Below, piece by piece: positions 35,121 to 44,537 of a DNA stretch of 64,000 bases. Where the stretch lies: positions 1,488,001 to 1,552,000 of the forward strand of contig NZ_CP062165.1 of NCBI RefSeq assembly GCF_014844075.1, written 5' to 3'. Positions within the stretch are counted from its first letter, which is position 1, and every line of letters begins with the position of its first letter. A program made the translations under genes and the position numbers. Below the pieces are notes generated by a model. The model saw only the letters and a list, made by a program, of their open reading frames with translations. It searched no databases and was not told where the DNA came from. The stretch is from Paenibacillus sp. JNUCC-31. Its GTDB lineage: Bacteria > Bacillota > Bacilli > Paenibacillales > Paenibacillaceae.

Positions 35121-36392
35121 CTATTTGTAGATTCTCTCCAGCCCACTCTGAATCTCGGTTACGGTATCATCCAATGAAGCTTTATTGTTGAAGTAGACAC
35201 CCAGCTTGTCATTAATCAGCTTCATCATTTCATTCCACTGCGGATTGAACGGTTCTGCGTAGATGGTGGACTCGCTGAAAGCAGCCATGTTGATTTTCTT
35301 GCCGCCATACTCGGCATTCAGGAACTCATCACTGGACAGACCCGCCTTCGTTGCAGGGGCATCCTGACCCGCTTTGATCATCGGCAATTGTGCTTCAGGT
35401 GTAGTCAACGCTTCAATGATTTTGAATGCCTCTTCCTTATGCTTGGATGCGTTCGTAATCGTGAAGCCATTGAAGAATGCGTTGGTCTCACCCCATATCG
35501 GAGATATGTCCCAATTGATGCCTTCCACCTTGGCAAGTGATCCAATATTCCAGAATCCCGTCGTTTCCATGGCAATCTTGCCTTGGGCGAACAATGGGTC
35601 AGCACCGATATTTCCCATGTCGGCAATTTCCGTTGGTGTTGGTCCCACGCCATGCGTGAAGGTCAGATCATTCATGAATTGCAGCGCTTTACGTACAGGT
35701 TCGGTATTAAAGGTAGGTTTGCCGCTCTCATCGAACAGTGAACCACCGTTTTGGTAGATCAACTGCATCCATTGCGGCCACCAGCTGCCTGGGTAGTACC
35801 CCCATTGAACCGTTTTGCCGTTCTCCTTCACTGTCAGCTTCTGAGCAGCGGCGAGCAGATCTTCCTGGGTCCATTCCTTGGTCGGATATTCAACCCCGGC
35901 TTTGTCGAACAGATCCTTGTTATAAAAGAGAACCATTGCGCCTGCGCGGTCCGGCATACCAAACTGCTTGCCGTCAAACTTCATCAGGTTTGCGATATCA
36001 TCGGAATAGCGCTCGGCCATGTTCACATTATTCGCCTTGATCATGTCATCCAATGGAACAATCTGATTTTTGGAGGCGTACGCCTGATAGTTCTCGGCAA
36101 TCATCATGATGTCCGGTGCAGTTCCCCCGGCGATCATCGTTTGTACCTTCTGGTCATAGTCCCCGGCTACCACGTTCAGCTTCACGTTAATATCGGGATA
36201 CGTTTGTTTTACAATGTCGAGCCGTTCCTGATAAATCTTCTTCTCGTCCTCGGAACCCCAGATCGTCATGCTCAGATCAACTTTGCCACCAGACCCCCCA
36301 GCTGAACTGCCATTGTCCTTGTTGCTACAGGCTGTCAGACCCATAATCATGACCAGCATCACTAACGAAATGACCTTTAAACTTCTTCTCAT
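35121..36392 (-). CDS. Extracellular solute-binding lipoprotein of sugar ABC transporter
   Basis: A 423-residue lipoprotein. The signal sequence ends in a lipobox (GLTAC, Cys at about 22) followed by a flexible Ser/Gly linker. The mature part is a family 1 (CUT1-type) solute-binding fold (DLSMTIWGSEDEKKIYQERL, APDIMMIAENYQAYASKNQIVPLDD). It should capture a galactan or arabinogalactan oligosaccharide for the two permeases. It is the first gene of the operon, with AGGGGG ahead of the ATG and a near-consensus promoter with operators upstream. Confidence 0.92.
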   Translation of the reverse strand: MRRSLKVISLVMLVMIMGLTACSNKDNGSSAGGSGGKVDLSMTIWGSEDEKKIYQERLDIVKQTYPDINVKLNVVAGDYDQKVQTMIAGGTAPDIMMIAENYQAYASKNQIVPLDDMIKANNVNMAERYSDDIANLMKFDGKQFGMPDRAGAMVLFYNKDLFDKAGVEYPTKEWTQEDLLAAAQKLTVKENGKTVQWGYYPGSWWPQWMQLIYQNGGSLFDESGKPTFNTEPVRKALQFMNDLTFTHGVGPTPTEIADMGNIGADPLFAQGKIAMETTGFWNIGSLAKVEGINWDISPIWGETNAFFNGFTITNASKHKEEAFKIIEALTTPEAQLPMIKAGQDAPATKAGLSSDEFLNAEYGGKKINMAAFSESTIYAEPFNPQWNEMMKLINDKLGVYFNNKASLDDTVTEIQSGLERIYK

Positions 36393-36431
36393 ACGGTACG
36401 CCCCCTAATATAATGAATGGAAGAACTTTAC

Positions 36432-36459
36432 TGAAACCCATTTCATGAAATGGGTTTCA
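36432..36459. promoter_or_regulatory. Perfect 28-bp double operator in the leader of the galactan operon
   Basis: TGAAACCCATTTCA (36432-36445) and its reverse complement (36446-36459) stand back to back, so the 28 bases are perfectly self-complementary. They lie 50-80 bases after the predicted start of transcription and are the likely roadblock site of the LacI regulator encoded next door. Confidence 0.75.
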
Positions 36460-36491
36460 TAAACCTTAAAATTAAAACCCGCTCCACGTTA

Positions 36492-36505
36492 TGAAAGGGG
36501 TTTCA
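36492..36505. promoter_or_regulatory. Single LacI operator copy just after the transcription start
   Basis: TGAAAGGGGTTTCA differs by one base from TGAAATGGGTTTCA. It sits a few bases after the predicted start site of the galactan operon, where bound repressor would block initiation. Confidence 0.7.
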
Positions 36506-36516
36506 TTCACGCACTC

Positions 36517-36546
36517 ATTATATTTCACCCTTTGAGAAAATGTCAA
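36517..36546 (-). promoter_or_regulatory. Consensus sigma-A promoter of the galactan operon
   Basis: On the minus strand TTGACA (36541-36546) is followed after 18 bases by TATAAT (36517-36522). Both hexamers are perfect matches to consensus. Confidence 0.8.
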
Positions 36547-36573
36547 CGCTTTCTTTTTCCATATATCGGACCG

Positions 36574-37602
36574 TTATCGTGATGCAGGCCCTGTACTTTG
36601 ACGGATGATTAGCTCTGGTTGGAGGATCGTCTGCTTCTTTGGATTGCCCTGATTAATCAGTTCGTGCAGCTTATCCACGGCTAGCTTACCCAGCTGATAC
36701 GTATTCTGGGATACCGTTGTTAATTCGGGTATTACCGCGCTGGCAAGCGGCGTATCATCAAAGCCGACGATCGAAATATCCTTGGGAATCGACAACCCAT
36801 GTTCAATGGTTGCCTTGATTGCACCAATGGCCGTGTAATCATTCACGCAGATGACCCCCGTGGGCGGATTGTCCCGATCCAGCAGCTTTGCCATTTCACG
36901 TTTGCCGTCTTCAATGGAAAAACTGCCGAGCATCTGGCGTTCTTTTGGAATTTCGAGCCCATGTTCACGGAGTTTCTTCTGAACAGCCTTGACCTTGACC
37001 ATCGTGGTGGACAACTCCCTCAGCCCGCCCACAAAAGCAATATCCCGATGTCCAAGTTCCAGCAGATGTTCCGCTGCAAGAGCTGCGCCTGCACCTTCAT
37101 CCGTATACACCCGATGGAATCCGCCTTTGGCAATATTGCCATTGACCAGCACGATTGGCATGCGTTTACCCATATCGATCAATTCCTGGGCCATGTCATC
37201 CGGACAGACTTGCATATTGATTCGTCCACCTAGAAAAATAATGCCGTCCACCCGCTTCTCACGCAAAATGGATAAGTATTCGGACTCCCGGCTGTAATCC
37301 CCTGCGGTGTTGCACAAAAAGAACGTATACCCCAATCCGCGTGCCTCGTTCTCTGCACCCCAGAACACTTCCGGAAAGAACGGATTCGTAATGTCCGGCA
37401 GGATAATGGCAATGGTGCCCGTCTCTTTCTTGATCAGACTGCGCGCCTGTGCGTTGGGCTGAAACTGGTGTTTTTCAATAATGGACATAATCTTCTCCCT
37501 CGTGCTCGCACGCACGGGTGCCGTATCATTCAGTACCCGGGAGACCGTGGATACGGATACGTTCGCTTCTTTGGCGATATCATATATGGTGATCGGTGTC
37601 AT
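36574..37602 (-). CDS. LacI family regulator of the galactan locus
   Basis: A 342-residue repressor. The helix-turn-helix ITIYDIAKEANVSVSTVSRV is at the N-terminus, followed by a LacI/RbsR effector domain (IAIILPDITNPFFPEVFWG; DISIVGFDDTPLASAVIPEL). ATG 37602 follows AAGGAAGG. Its own promoter carries one copy of the operator found in the galactan operon, so it should repress itself and the binding protein-permease-glycosidase genes. The inducer is probably a galactose-containing sugar; this is inferred from context. Confidence 0.9.
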   Translation of the reverse strand: MTPITIYDIAKEANVSVSTVSRVLNDTAPVRASTREKIMSIIEKHQFQPNAQARSLIKKETGTIAIILPDITNPFFPEVFWGAENEARGLGYTFFLCNTAGDYSRESEYLSILREKRVDGIIFLGGRINMQVCPDDMAQELIDMGKRMPIVLVNGNIAKGGFHRVYTDEGAGAALAAEHLLELGHRDIAFVGGLRELSTTMVKVKAVQKKLREHGLEIPKERQMLGSFSIEDGKREMAKLLDRDNPPTGVICVNDYTAIGAIKATIEHGLSIPKDISIVGFDDTPLASAVIPELTTVSQNTYQLGKLAVDKLHELINQGNPKKQTILQPELIIRQSTGPASR

Positions 37603-37637
37603 AGCGGAACCTTCCTTTTTCTCTATTTTTCCTGCTT

Positions 37638-37675
37638 ATCATACCAGATAAGGAATTGCGATGAAATGGGTTTCA
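37638..37675 (-). promoter_or_regulatory. LacI gene promoter overlapped by its operator
   Basis: The -10 box TATGAT (37638-37643) is extended by TGG. The -35 region TTTCAT (37661-37666) lies 17 bases upstream, inside operator copy TGAAATGGGTTTCA (37662-37675). Overlap with the -35 box fits autorepression. Confidence 0.65.
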
Positions 37676-37862
37676 CTACGAGGCTCCATCACAACGTCTC
37701 CTTCGATGGCATTCAGGTCATGGAACCATTCGATCGGATGATCCATTAACGTTATAATTTTCATCGGATTGGGCCTGCTTTCACCTTCTATTTTACACCA
37801 TTGTTCCATATATTAGATTGTAAGCGAATTCACGAGGTGATTAGAGGAGTGTGAACGACGTT

Positions 37863-38225
37863 ATGAACATTCAGGTCAGTCCGCTGGCAGAATCAAGACT
37901 TAACGCGATGCTGGGAGATCGGCCGGGCTATTTCAAGCTGTTTTATGACACCGATGGATGCGGATGTGATGGTACTGCTGTGCTCCTGATTGTTAACGAG
38001 CCGGACAGTGATGACATTCGGATTGAATCCGATTCGCTTCCTTTTCTCATCAACAAACAGCAACAGATTTATTTCGAGCCTTGCCTTCGCCTGCAATCGG
38101 AGAACAGTTTCCCTTCCTACCGACTGAGCAGTGATTCCATGATTTACGGTAGCAATGTCAAGGCACATGATCTTCGCGACACGGCAGACATGGCCCCGCA
38201 GCCGCTCAGTTGGTTCGTACGATAA
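37863..38225 (+). CDS. HesB/YqkB-like iron-sulfur biosynthesis domain protein
   Basis: A 120-residue protein of the Fe-S biosynthesis (HesB/IscA-like) fold. It begins MNIQVSPLAESRLNAML and carries DTDGCGCDGTAVLLI, but lacks the later C-x-C pair of true A-type carriers, as in Bacillus YqkB. A role in iron-sulfur assembly is therefore uncertain. ATG 37863 is chosen for homology of the start; GTG 37851 is in frame, ten bases after GAGGTGA, and would add four residues. It is monocistronic. Confidence 0.75.
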   Translation: MNIQVSPLAESRLNAMLGDRPGYFKLFYDTDGCGCDGTAVLLIVNEPDSDDIRIESDSLPFLINKQQQIYFEPCLRLQSENSFPSYRLSSDSMIYGSNVKAHDLRDTADMAPQPLSWFVR

Positions 38226-38255
38226 CCTCACTGATCTTGAAACTACAAATAGGAC

Positions 38256-38289
38256 AAAAGCCGGCACCCATAAGGGTTGGCCGGCTTTT
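38256..38289 (+). terminator. Terminator of the HesB-like gene
   Basis: AAAAGCCGGC pairs with GCCGGCTTTT around a loop that itself contains CCC/GGG. The T-run follows directly. Confidence 0.85.
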
Positions 38290-38317
38290 GTTATAAATTT
38301 CTCATCCTAAAAATCTG

Positions 38318-38455
38318 TCATGGAATCGATATTTGCCCCGCCCAATCCAAGGCATACGTAGCAGAATCGTAAGCCAAGACACCTATGGTGTAGTTACCCG
38401 CTGCAGTTGGCTTAAAACTGATCGTTTCCTGAAAAAGAACTCCCTCATACGACTC
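38318..38455 (-). pseudogene. C-terminal remnant of an unknown beta-sandwich protein
   Basis: The minus strand reads ESYEGVLFQETISFKP and then TAAGNYTIGVLAYDSATYAL, ending DWAGQISIP and TGA. This has the look of a secreted beta-sandwich domain. The frame is closed upstream by TGA at 38456-38458, though coding-like residues (HRAGEVYIFL) continue in the same frame beyond it. There is no start codon. It is the decayed end of a gene whose body is lost. Confidence 0.5.
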
Positions 38456-38507
38456 TCAGAGAAAAATATAGACTTCACCTGCTCTATGTATACATAATCC
38501 AACATAC

Positions 38508-38981
38508 TTAATAGATGGACACCGTGTCCGATGGGAGTGAAATGGTAGAGACTTCATCCCATGTACTCACTTCCTCTATTTCGGTGATCGTCAATTTGGC
38601 AAAAAAACTGTATCCTCCAAATCCCTCCTTGTCCGTGACAGCATCCTTGAACGCAGAGAATTTCGTTTTCAAAAAGTTTTGTTTGGATATGTTCAGATCA
38701 TATCTAAGCATAATACTCACTTCGATCTTTTCTTCAGTTTTATTCAGTTTATATTCGTCTATGAGCGTTTGAAGGGGTTCAAGAATCACTATCTCTTTCA
38801 CTGTTCTATCTCCATCTACTTTTTGTTTCTCACTTTCCATCTTGGCTGAAGGACATATTTTTTTTACTTTCACTGCTTTGACCACAGGTGCCTTCAATTG
38901 AGCTTCTTTTGCTAAAGCTACTGAAGGAATAAATAAGAGACATGCGATTAAGGAAATGCATACTTTTCTTCGTATTTGCAT
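38508..38981 (-). CDS. Secreted protein of unknown function
   Basis: A 157-residue protein with a clear signal peptide (VCISLIACLLFIPSVALA, cleavage before KEAQ). The mature part is charged and Lys-rich, with a single Cys in KKICPSAKM and a predicted alpha/beta C-terminal half (IEVSIMLRYDLNISKQNFL, GYSFFAKLTITEIEEVSTW). No family is recognised. ATG 38981 follows AGGTGG by seven bases; TTG 38984 is in frame but unnecessary. It lies upstream of the remnant at 38318. Confidence 0.65.
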   Translation of the reverse strand: MQIRRKVCISLIACLLFIPSVALAKEAQLKAPVVKAVKVKKICPSAKMESEKQKVDGDRTVKEIVILEPLQTLIDEYKLNKTEEKIEVSIMLRYDLNISKQNFLKTKFSAFKDAVTDKEGFGGYSFFAKLTITEIEEVSTWDEVSTISLPSDTVSIY

Positions 38982-39125
38982 CAAGTTACCACCTTCTTAC
39001 TCCAAATTTACATTACTTTCCTATTCAGACGTGGATAAGACAGTAAATGTTTCGTTGTTAACCTCCTTTTTTTACATAATGAATTTATCCAATTGATGTC
39101 ATCAGGCATTTTTTATAAAAATAAA

Positions 39126-39162
39126 AACCTCCTTACCCTTAACTAAACAGGGCTTGGAGGTT
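39126..39162 (-). terminator. Terminator of the chemoreceptor gene
   Basis: AACCTCC (39126-39132) pairs with GGAGGTT (39156-39162), with an inner CCCT/AGGG stem. TTTTTATTTTT follows on the minus strand. Confidence 0.8.
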
Positions 39163-39242
39163 AAGTTCTATGCTGGTTCGAATTGAACCAGGAACGTTAC
39201 CGTTTTAACATCCCATGTGCTACATGTCGTCATGATCTTGTT

Positions 39243-41300
39243 TTATTTTATCTTGAACCGGGACGCTTCTTCCGCAAGCTGTTTGGTCAACCCATCGATG
39301 GTCTGTACCATCTCTGACAGATGCTCGGTCATGCCTGACTGTTCCTCCATCGTCGCGGTCACTTCCTCCACGGATGCGGACACTTCTTCACCCGAAGCAG
39401 ACAAGTTCTGTGCAGCTCCAATAACGTCATCCTTATCGCGTTCAATGGATTCAATCTCGGAGGCAATGGCCTGAACCTGATCCATCATCTCATTCATATT
39501 TTGGGTGACAAAATTGAACGTTTCCTTGGTGTGGCCTACACTGCTCTTATGTTGTTCAGCAATCGCCTCAATGGCGTGTACACTCCGGTTATTCTGCTCG
39601 ACATGATCAATCGTCTGCATCACAATCCGGCTGATATCCTCCGATTGAGCTGTGGTCTGTTCCGCCAGTTTGCGGATCTCCGATGCAACGACGGCGAAGC
39701 CACGTCCATGCTCGCCTGCCCTAGCGGCTTCAATGGAGGCATTAAGTGCAAGCAGTTTCGTCTGATTCGCAATCTCGGTTATCGTACCTGTGATTTGGTG
39801 AATGCCAGAGGAACTTTCGGCCAGCTGTACTGTGATTTTGGAAATGTTGGCTACTTCGGCCTCGTTCTGTTCGTTCACCGCAATCAGTGCATCAATGACC
39901 TCATGATTGCTCTTGAATGCATCCGTAATCTCATCTGCCTTGAGCTTCACCAACTGTGACATTTCATTGACGTTCTCAATTTTATTGCCCACGTTCATGA
40001 ATTTATCCACGATAGCTTCCGTATCATTGGCCTGAGACTCCATGGCTCGTGAAATTTCAAACGCCGTTGTCGTTGTTTCGGCAATGGAAGTTGAGGTCTG
40101 CTGAGTGGAATGATCCAGTTCGGTTGTACTTGTTTTCAGTACGCTGATGGAATGATTCATACTGGAAATCAGCTGTTGGTTGCCCGTCGCCATCGTGTTA
40201 AAGCTGTCCACCAGCTGTTTGAATTCTCCGCTATATTTACCCTTGGCCTGCACGGTCAGATCCCCGTCTGCAAGTTGTTTGAATAATGCAGTCAGTCTCG
40301 TAATTGGTCTAGTAACCCATAGTGAGATCAGTATACCTGCGATGACAGATACCGCAATCGCGCTGAACAGGACAATATACATTTTATTGGCCATAGCAAC
40401 CAAGGGTTTCCGTACATCACTTAACTTATCTTCAACAATGATGGTCCAATCCGATCTTGGAATTTTGGAATAAAAGACGACTTTGTCCTCTGTGCTAACA
40501 TCGCCTTGTTGCAACTTCTCGTTAGAAGGCAGATCAATCAGTGACTGATATTCTCCAGACTCCAGCTTCTGCCCCGCCATCTTCTCATCCGCCGAATTGA
40601 ACATCACTGTACCCACACGGTCCAGAATAATGACTTTTCCCTCTTCATTAATCTCGATATTCTGCAGCTGATTGACAAAGAACGAGGTTGATGCGGTGGA
40701 TACAAGCACGCCCTCTACTTGCTTGTTCTCATCGTAGATCGGCATCGCAAAAGCTGTACCCAGCGTACCCAGTGATTTGGAGATAACCCCTTCACTAATT
40801 ACATTCTGGCCTTGAATTGCCTGTTGAAAATACGCACGATCTGCACGTTCACCCCCGAGGGCCTCAGGATCGTTCGCTGCTACTATGATGCCTTTCTGGT
40901 CCAGCAATATGATATTGCTGTTGCCTTCCATCCCTGCGAGGCTCTCTGCCAATATGCCATTGGCTTTATCCACGAGTTCACTATTTTCAGAAAAAAAAGC
41001 ATCCTCATTCTGTCCTTCGCTATTTCGAATCTCCAGCAAATCCAGAAATGTGCGATGGGTTGTGATCAGGAACGTGGACTGTTCTTCCAACGTTAGTGAG
41101 GTGAATAGGCCCGCACCAATCCGGTCGGAGGTTGCTTTAATCTCATCCTTGCTTTTGTCGAGGGTAATGACTGCTGCTACGCTGTAAGATAATACCGCTG
41201 TTACCGCCAATACGATGGTTACCAGTAAACTGATCATTAGCGGCAATTTAACTCTGAACGACATATTGATTATGCGTTCTCTCGCCTTCGCGATTAACAA
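39243..41300 (-). CDS. Methyl-accepting chemotaxis protein with Cache sensor
   Basis: A 685-residue chemoreceptor. The first membrane helix ([20 protein letters not shown]) is followed by an extracellular dCache-type sensor (about 45-300) containing [23 protein letters not shown] second helix ([22 protein letters not shown]), a HAMP domain (about 325-380) and the long signalling coiled coil follow, with the conserved tip [23 protein letters not shown] 41309, TTG 41300 and ATG 41264 are possible starts. TTG 41300 is chosen because GGAAGGTGG lies five bases upstream, but this is uncertain. The ligand is unknown. Confidence 0.88.
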   Translation of the reverse strand: MLIAKARERIINMSFRVKLPLMISLLVTIVLAVTAVLSYSVAAVITLDKSKDEIKATSDRIGAGLFTSLTLEEQSTFLITTHRTFLDLLEIRNSEGQNEDAFFSENSELVDKANGILAESLAGMEGNSNIILLDQKGIIVAANDPEALGGERADRAYFQQAIQGQNVISEGVISKSLGTLGTAFAMPIYDENKQVEGVLVSTASTSFFVNQLQNIEINEEGKVIILDRVGTVMFNSADEKMAGQKLESGEYQSLIDLPSNEKLQQGDVSTEDKVVFYSKIPRSDWTIIVEDKLSDVRKPLVAMANKMYIVLFSAIAVSVIAGILISLWVTRPITRLTALFKQLADGDLTVQAKGKYSGEFKQLVDSFNTMATGNQQLISSMNHSISVLKTSTTELDHSTQQTSTSIAETTTTAFEISRAMESQANDTEAIVDKFMNVGNKIENVNEMSQLVKLKADEITDAFKSNHEVIDALIAVNEQNEAEVANISKITVQLAESSSGIHQITGTITEIANQTKLLALNASIEAARAGEHGRGFAVVASEIRKLAEQTTAQSEDISRIVMQTIDHVEQNNRSVHAIEAIAEQHKSSVGHTKETFNFVTQNMNEMMDQVQAIASEIESIERDKDDVIGAAQNLSASGEEVSASVEEVTATMEEQSGMTEHLSEMVQTIDGLTKQLAEEASRFKIK

Positions 41301-41554
41301 TAAATCCACCTTCCATTTCTACGATGTTAGTGTCCAATTTTGTATGGGTTAACTTTATATCGGTAGATATCGATCAATTGTTCAGCAGAAAAAACGTTTG
41401 CCCTGAAAAATGTTTTTTTTAACTCATATTCATCTATTTAAAAATAGAACTATAGGTAACTATTAATATTTTTTCTTTACTCAATTTGTAAAATAAAGGT
41501 ATAATTTTCTTGGATTAATCTATCGTTTCTTTTAGTGAAAAGGGTGAAAAGTTA

Positions 41555-42571
41555 ATGAAAAGAAAGGTTTTATCCTACCCATTTATTGCAATCGTAATGA
41601 CTTTACTTCTCTTCATTGCGGGGTGCAGTTCAGGAGAAGAAACACATGAATATCTTTCAATTACAAACACGGAATATGTTAATGGAACAGATACCGATGA
41701 TGGGATGATCATGCGAGCATACACATACGATATCCAAACGAAGGCTCTAGCTAAACTAGCTGATTTGCCTTATAACTCTCAATATCCCTTAACTGTAGCT
41801 TCCTTAGCAAATGACACCATCTATTATTCAGGAGCAGGAAAAGATAAGGGTGACGAGTTGTTTTCCTATGATATTCAGACACAAACGATTCAACAATTAA
41901 GCTCAGGCTTATTTGCAATTAATTCAATTATTCCGGATACCGTTGATCATAGATTGGTTATGGCAGCTGTTAAAAAAGGGGAACGTCCCGTCAAAGTCAT
42001 TTTCTTTGATAAGAACACGCAAGAAATGAACATCTTGAATGACGAGGATTCGGATACAACTACATGGGATATTTCGTTTAACCCTGAAACGAGCAAAACC
42101 TATGCCATCCAATATTCCGAAGAAGAGCAATATATTCATATGGAGCAGTCCAATAAGGCGCAAACACCGATGGTTCCTCCAAACCATAGCATTATTGAGA
42201 TAGATCCTATTTCCATGGAGACCCGTAAGGTCATTGAACTGGATGAGGAACAAATCTTAACTCTGTCCGCACGTGCAGATCAGATCATGATTGCCACGGC
42301 AAAACACATCAACAAGTATCCCATTGAATACAGTATGGTGAATATCAGAACAGGCAAAAGAACGAATATTTCCCTTCCTATAAAGGCTAGCAGCGAATTG
42401 TGCTTATCCAAAGATGGACAAGGTTTTTATTTCCTTGGGGAGTATGTAGATGCAAACATCAAACATGAACGGGGAATCTATTACTATAATTTGAAAACAC
42501 AAGAATTCGAAGAGGTATTTCTTCAAAAAGAGGGATTCCTTAATAATTTTATGCTTCTATCGAATCCATAA
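41555..42571 (+). CDS. Lipoprotein with predicted beta-propeller
   Basis: A 338-residue lipoprotein. The signal sequence ends in FIAGC (lipidated Cys about 24) followed by SSGEETHEY. The rest shows repeated beta-hairpin units such as DELFSYDIQTQTIQQLSSG and RGIYYYNLKTQEFEEVFL, typical of TolB-like or WD40-like propellers. It would sit on the outer face of the membrane. AAAGGGTG precedes the ATG. The function is unknown. Confidence 0.75.
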   Translation: MKRKVLSYPFIAIVMTLLLFIAGCSSGEETHEYLSITNTEYVNGTDTDDGMIMRAYTYDIQTKALAKLADLPYNSQYPLTVASLANDTIYYSGAGKDKGDELFSYDIQTQTIQQLSSGLFAINSIIPDTVDHRLVMAAVKKGERPVKVIFFDKNTQEMNILNDEDSDTTTWDISFNPETSKTYAIQYSEEEQYIHMEQSNKAQTPMVPPNHSIIEIDPISMETRKVIELDEEQILTLSARADQIMIATAKHINKYPIEYSMVNIRTGKRTNISLPIKASSELCLSKDGQGFYFLGEYVDANIKHERGIYYYNLKTQEFEEVFLQKEGFLNNFMLLSNP

Positions 42572-42604
42572 TCAATCCGTAATTAGGTTCTTACCAAAAA
42601 CACC

Positions 42605-43159
42605 ATGGGGTCGAAAAAAGAACTACCCTGGATACCTACTGTGGATCGAAATCACATCATCGATATGATGGAAAATCGTTGGAGACCTTCGTGGAACGCT
42701 GCCATTGAAAGCCTGGCATTCATTGAAGAATTTGGATTACAGATCATATCGAAAATTGAAGCTATTGCAAGTAGCATCGTAGATGATCTTGAAGTTCTGA
42801 TGAGGGATGAACATACACATACGATGATCCATAATGATCTGAACCCCGGCAATGTATTGATACATAACAATAAGGATGTCTATTTTATCGATTGGGAGGA
42901 AGCAAGGTATGGCTCCGTGTTCTTCGATATTTCTCTGCGATGTAGCCACTTAAGACAAGTAGAGATTTATCGGGAGGCTCTGAGTTCTCACGGATACGAT
43001 ATTCCACATGAGCAGTTCGTAAAGTATTTCTCCCTGGCATCCCGTTATCTGGGCATCCGTTATATGAGCTGGAGCCTTGGTGTCTGGGAACAGCACCCAC
43101 ATGCAAAAGACGACTTAAAAAAATACATGAAGATGGTAACTCAACCTTTGTTCTCCTGA
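42605..43159 (+). pseudogene. Aminoglycoside phosphotransferase-family fragment (C-terminal lobe only)
   Basis: The 184-residue frame contains the catalytic core of the APH/choline kinase fold: MIHNDLNPGNVLIHNN (Brenner motif with catalytic Asp and metal-binding Asn) and YFIDWEEARYGSVFFDI. The ATP-binding N-terminal lobe is absent. Coding-like residues (LTKNT) precede the ATG in frame but stop at a TAG seven codons upstream, and no ribosome site is present. It is therefore most likely a truncated kinase gene. Confidence 0.65.
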
Positions 43160-43302
43160 CCCCTCCTCATTCCGGGTTAGGCATAAGTTGTATTCATTAT
43201 TTTCCCTCAGGTAATGTATGGTTTATTTCCCCTATGATACCTCCATTACCTCTTTTGGCATGTCCTTTTTCAATTTTAACAAGTGTTAATTGAAAAAAAA
43301 CA

Positions 43303-43347
43303 TTGCAAACGGAACGTTGTTCCGTATATAATCGGAACAACGTTCCG
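43303..43347 (+). promoter_or_regulatory. Promoter within a near-perfect double operator, hydrolase operon
   Basis: TTGCAA (43303-43308) and TATAAT (43327-43332) are spaced by 18 bases. CGGAACGTTGTTCCG (43310-43324) fills the spacer and CGGAACAACGTTCCG (43333-43347), its exact reverse complement, follows the -10 box. Each copy is itself a 15-base palindrome. This is a classical repressor layout; the TetR protein encoded at 45788-46402 is the nearest candidate. Confidence 0.75.
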
Positions 43348-43418
43348 CTTATATTCATCTTTAGCATACAAGGCGGCGCTAGTCACAAATTTATGCAAAA
43401 AAGGAGACTACTATTATT

Positions 43419-44339
43419 ATGGAAATCAAGGTTAATGTGTCCACTCCAGTCGTCTCGGTGAAACCGGTAGTGCTATCAGCCCCGGGCCGTGATGAGGATT
43501 TGCAAGTGAGAGTGTCTGCGCCCGCGATTGGGCGCGAATTGCCTATTATTCTTTTCTCCCACGGCTTTGGCTGGTCATTGGACGGCTACGGTCCGTTGGT
43601 CGACTTCTGGGCTTCTCAAGGCTTCGTGGTCATTCAACCCACCCATCTCGACTCAAGGACTCTCAACCTTCCTTCTGAAGATCCCCGTACACCATTGATC
43701 TGGCGTTTCCGGGTCGAAGACATGAAGCGCATCCTTGACCAGCTTGATCTCATTGAAGCTTCCGTTCCCGGCCTCAGTGGGCGCCTCGATCGCAGCCGCA
43801 TCGCTGCAGCCGGACACTCCTTCGGCGGCCAGACGGTAGGCATGCTGCTCGGCGCCCGAGTCATAAATGCCCACGGCGAACCGGGAGAGGACATGTCCGA
43901 CTCGCGGATCAAGGCGGGTGTGTTGCTTGCCACGACTGGCAAGGGTGGAGCTGACCTTAGTCCGTTCGCGGCTGAGCACTTCCCCTTCATGAACCCGAGC
44001 TTCGCAGACATGAGCACGCCGACCCTCGTGGTCGCGGGGGACCATGACCAGTCCCCACTGTCCACTCGGGGGCCGGACTGGTTCACCGACCCATACTTCC
44101 TGAGCCCGGGCAGCAAGAGCCTGCTCACCCTCTTCGGGGCAGAGCACTCGCTTGGCGGAATCTCCGGGTACAGCGTCACGGAAACGACGGATGAGAACCC
44201 CGAACGAGTCGCCCTGATCCAACGGCTCTCGTGGGCTTATCTTCGCAACGCGCTCGACCTCGACAATTCCAGCTGGCCGGCAGCTCTCGCAGCTCTGGAA
44301 GAGAGCGATAGTCCGCTTGGACGTATCGAGTCCAAATAA
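43419..44339 (+). CDS. Alpha/beta hydrolase (PAF acetylhydrolase/chlorophyllase-like), copy 1
   Basis: A 306-residue cytoplasmic hydrolase. SHGFGWSLDGYGPL forms the oxyanion region, GHSFGGQTVGMLLG the nucleophile elbow, VVAGDHDQSPL a likely Asp, and FGAEHSLGGISGY the catalytic His. It aligns almost without gaps to the next gene. Base composition is visibly GC-richer than the neighbours, with many GCC/GTC/CTC codons, pointing to acquisition from a high-GC donor such as an actinobacterium. The promoter carries a repressor palindrome. The substrate is unknown. Confidence 0.85.
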   Translation: MEIKVNVSTPVVSVKPVVLSAPGRDEDLQVRVSAPAIGRELPIILFSHGFGWSLDGYGPLVDFWASQGFVVIQPTHLDSRTLNLPSEDPRTPLIWRFRVEDMKRILDQLDLIEASVPGLSGRLDRSRIAAAGHSFGGQTVGMLLGARVINAHGEPGEDMSDSRIKAGVLLATTGKGGADLSPFAAEHFPFMNPSFADMSTPTLVVAGDHDQSPLSTRGPDWFTDPYFLSPGSKSLLTLFGAEHSLGGISGYSVTETTDENPERVALIQRLSWAYLRNALDLDNSSWPAALAALEESDSPLGRIESK

Positions 44340-44537
44340 GGCATTGGTGATCCCATCGATCTGAAAATTATAATAAAGCTTAATTACACATCATTTAACA
44401 ATACATTGACGATCAGATTATAGATCAGAATGAATAGTTCAAGCCGGGATCATATTCATTTCGGAATGCTTAGGAGTATGCCTCGAAGTATGTGAAAGCC
44501 ACATTGAACACCAAATAAATGTAAAAAAGGAGATACC

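Noticed and set aside
39173..39189. TGGTTCGAATTGAACCA resembling a tRNA T-loop
   Set aside because: It is a plain small hairpin; no acceptor, D or anticodon arms surround it.
43634..44222. Two long minus-strand frames opposite hydrolase copy 1
   Set aside because: They are by-products of the GC-rich codon usage of the real plus-strand gene with its clear catalytic motifs.
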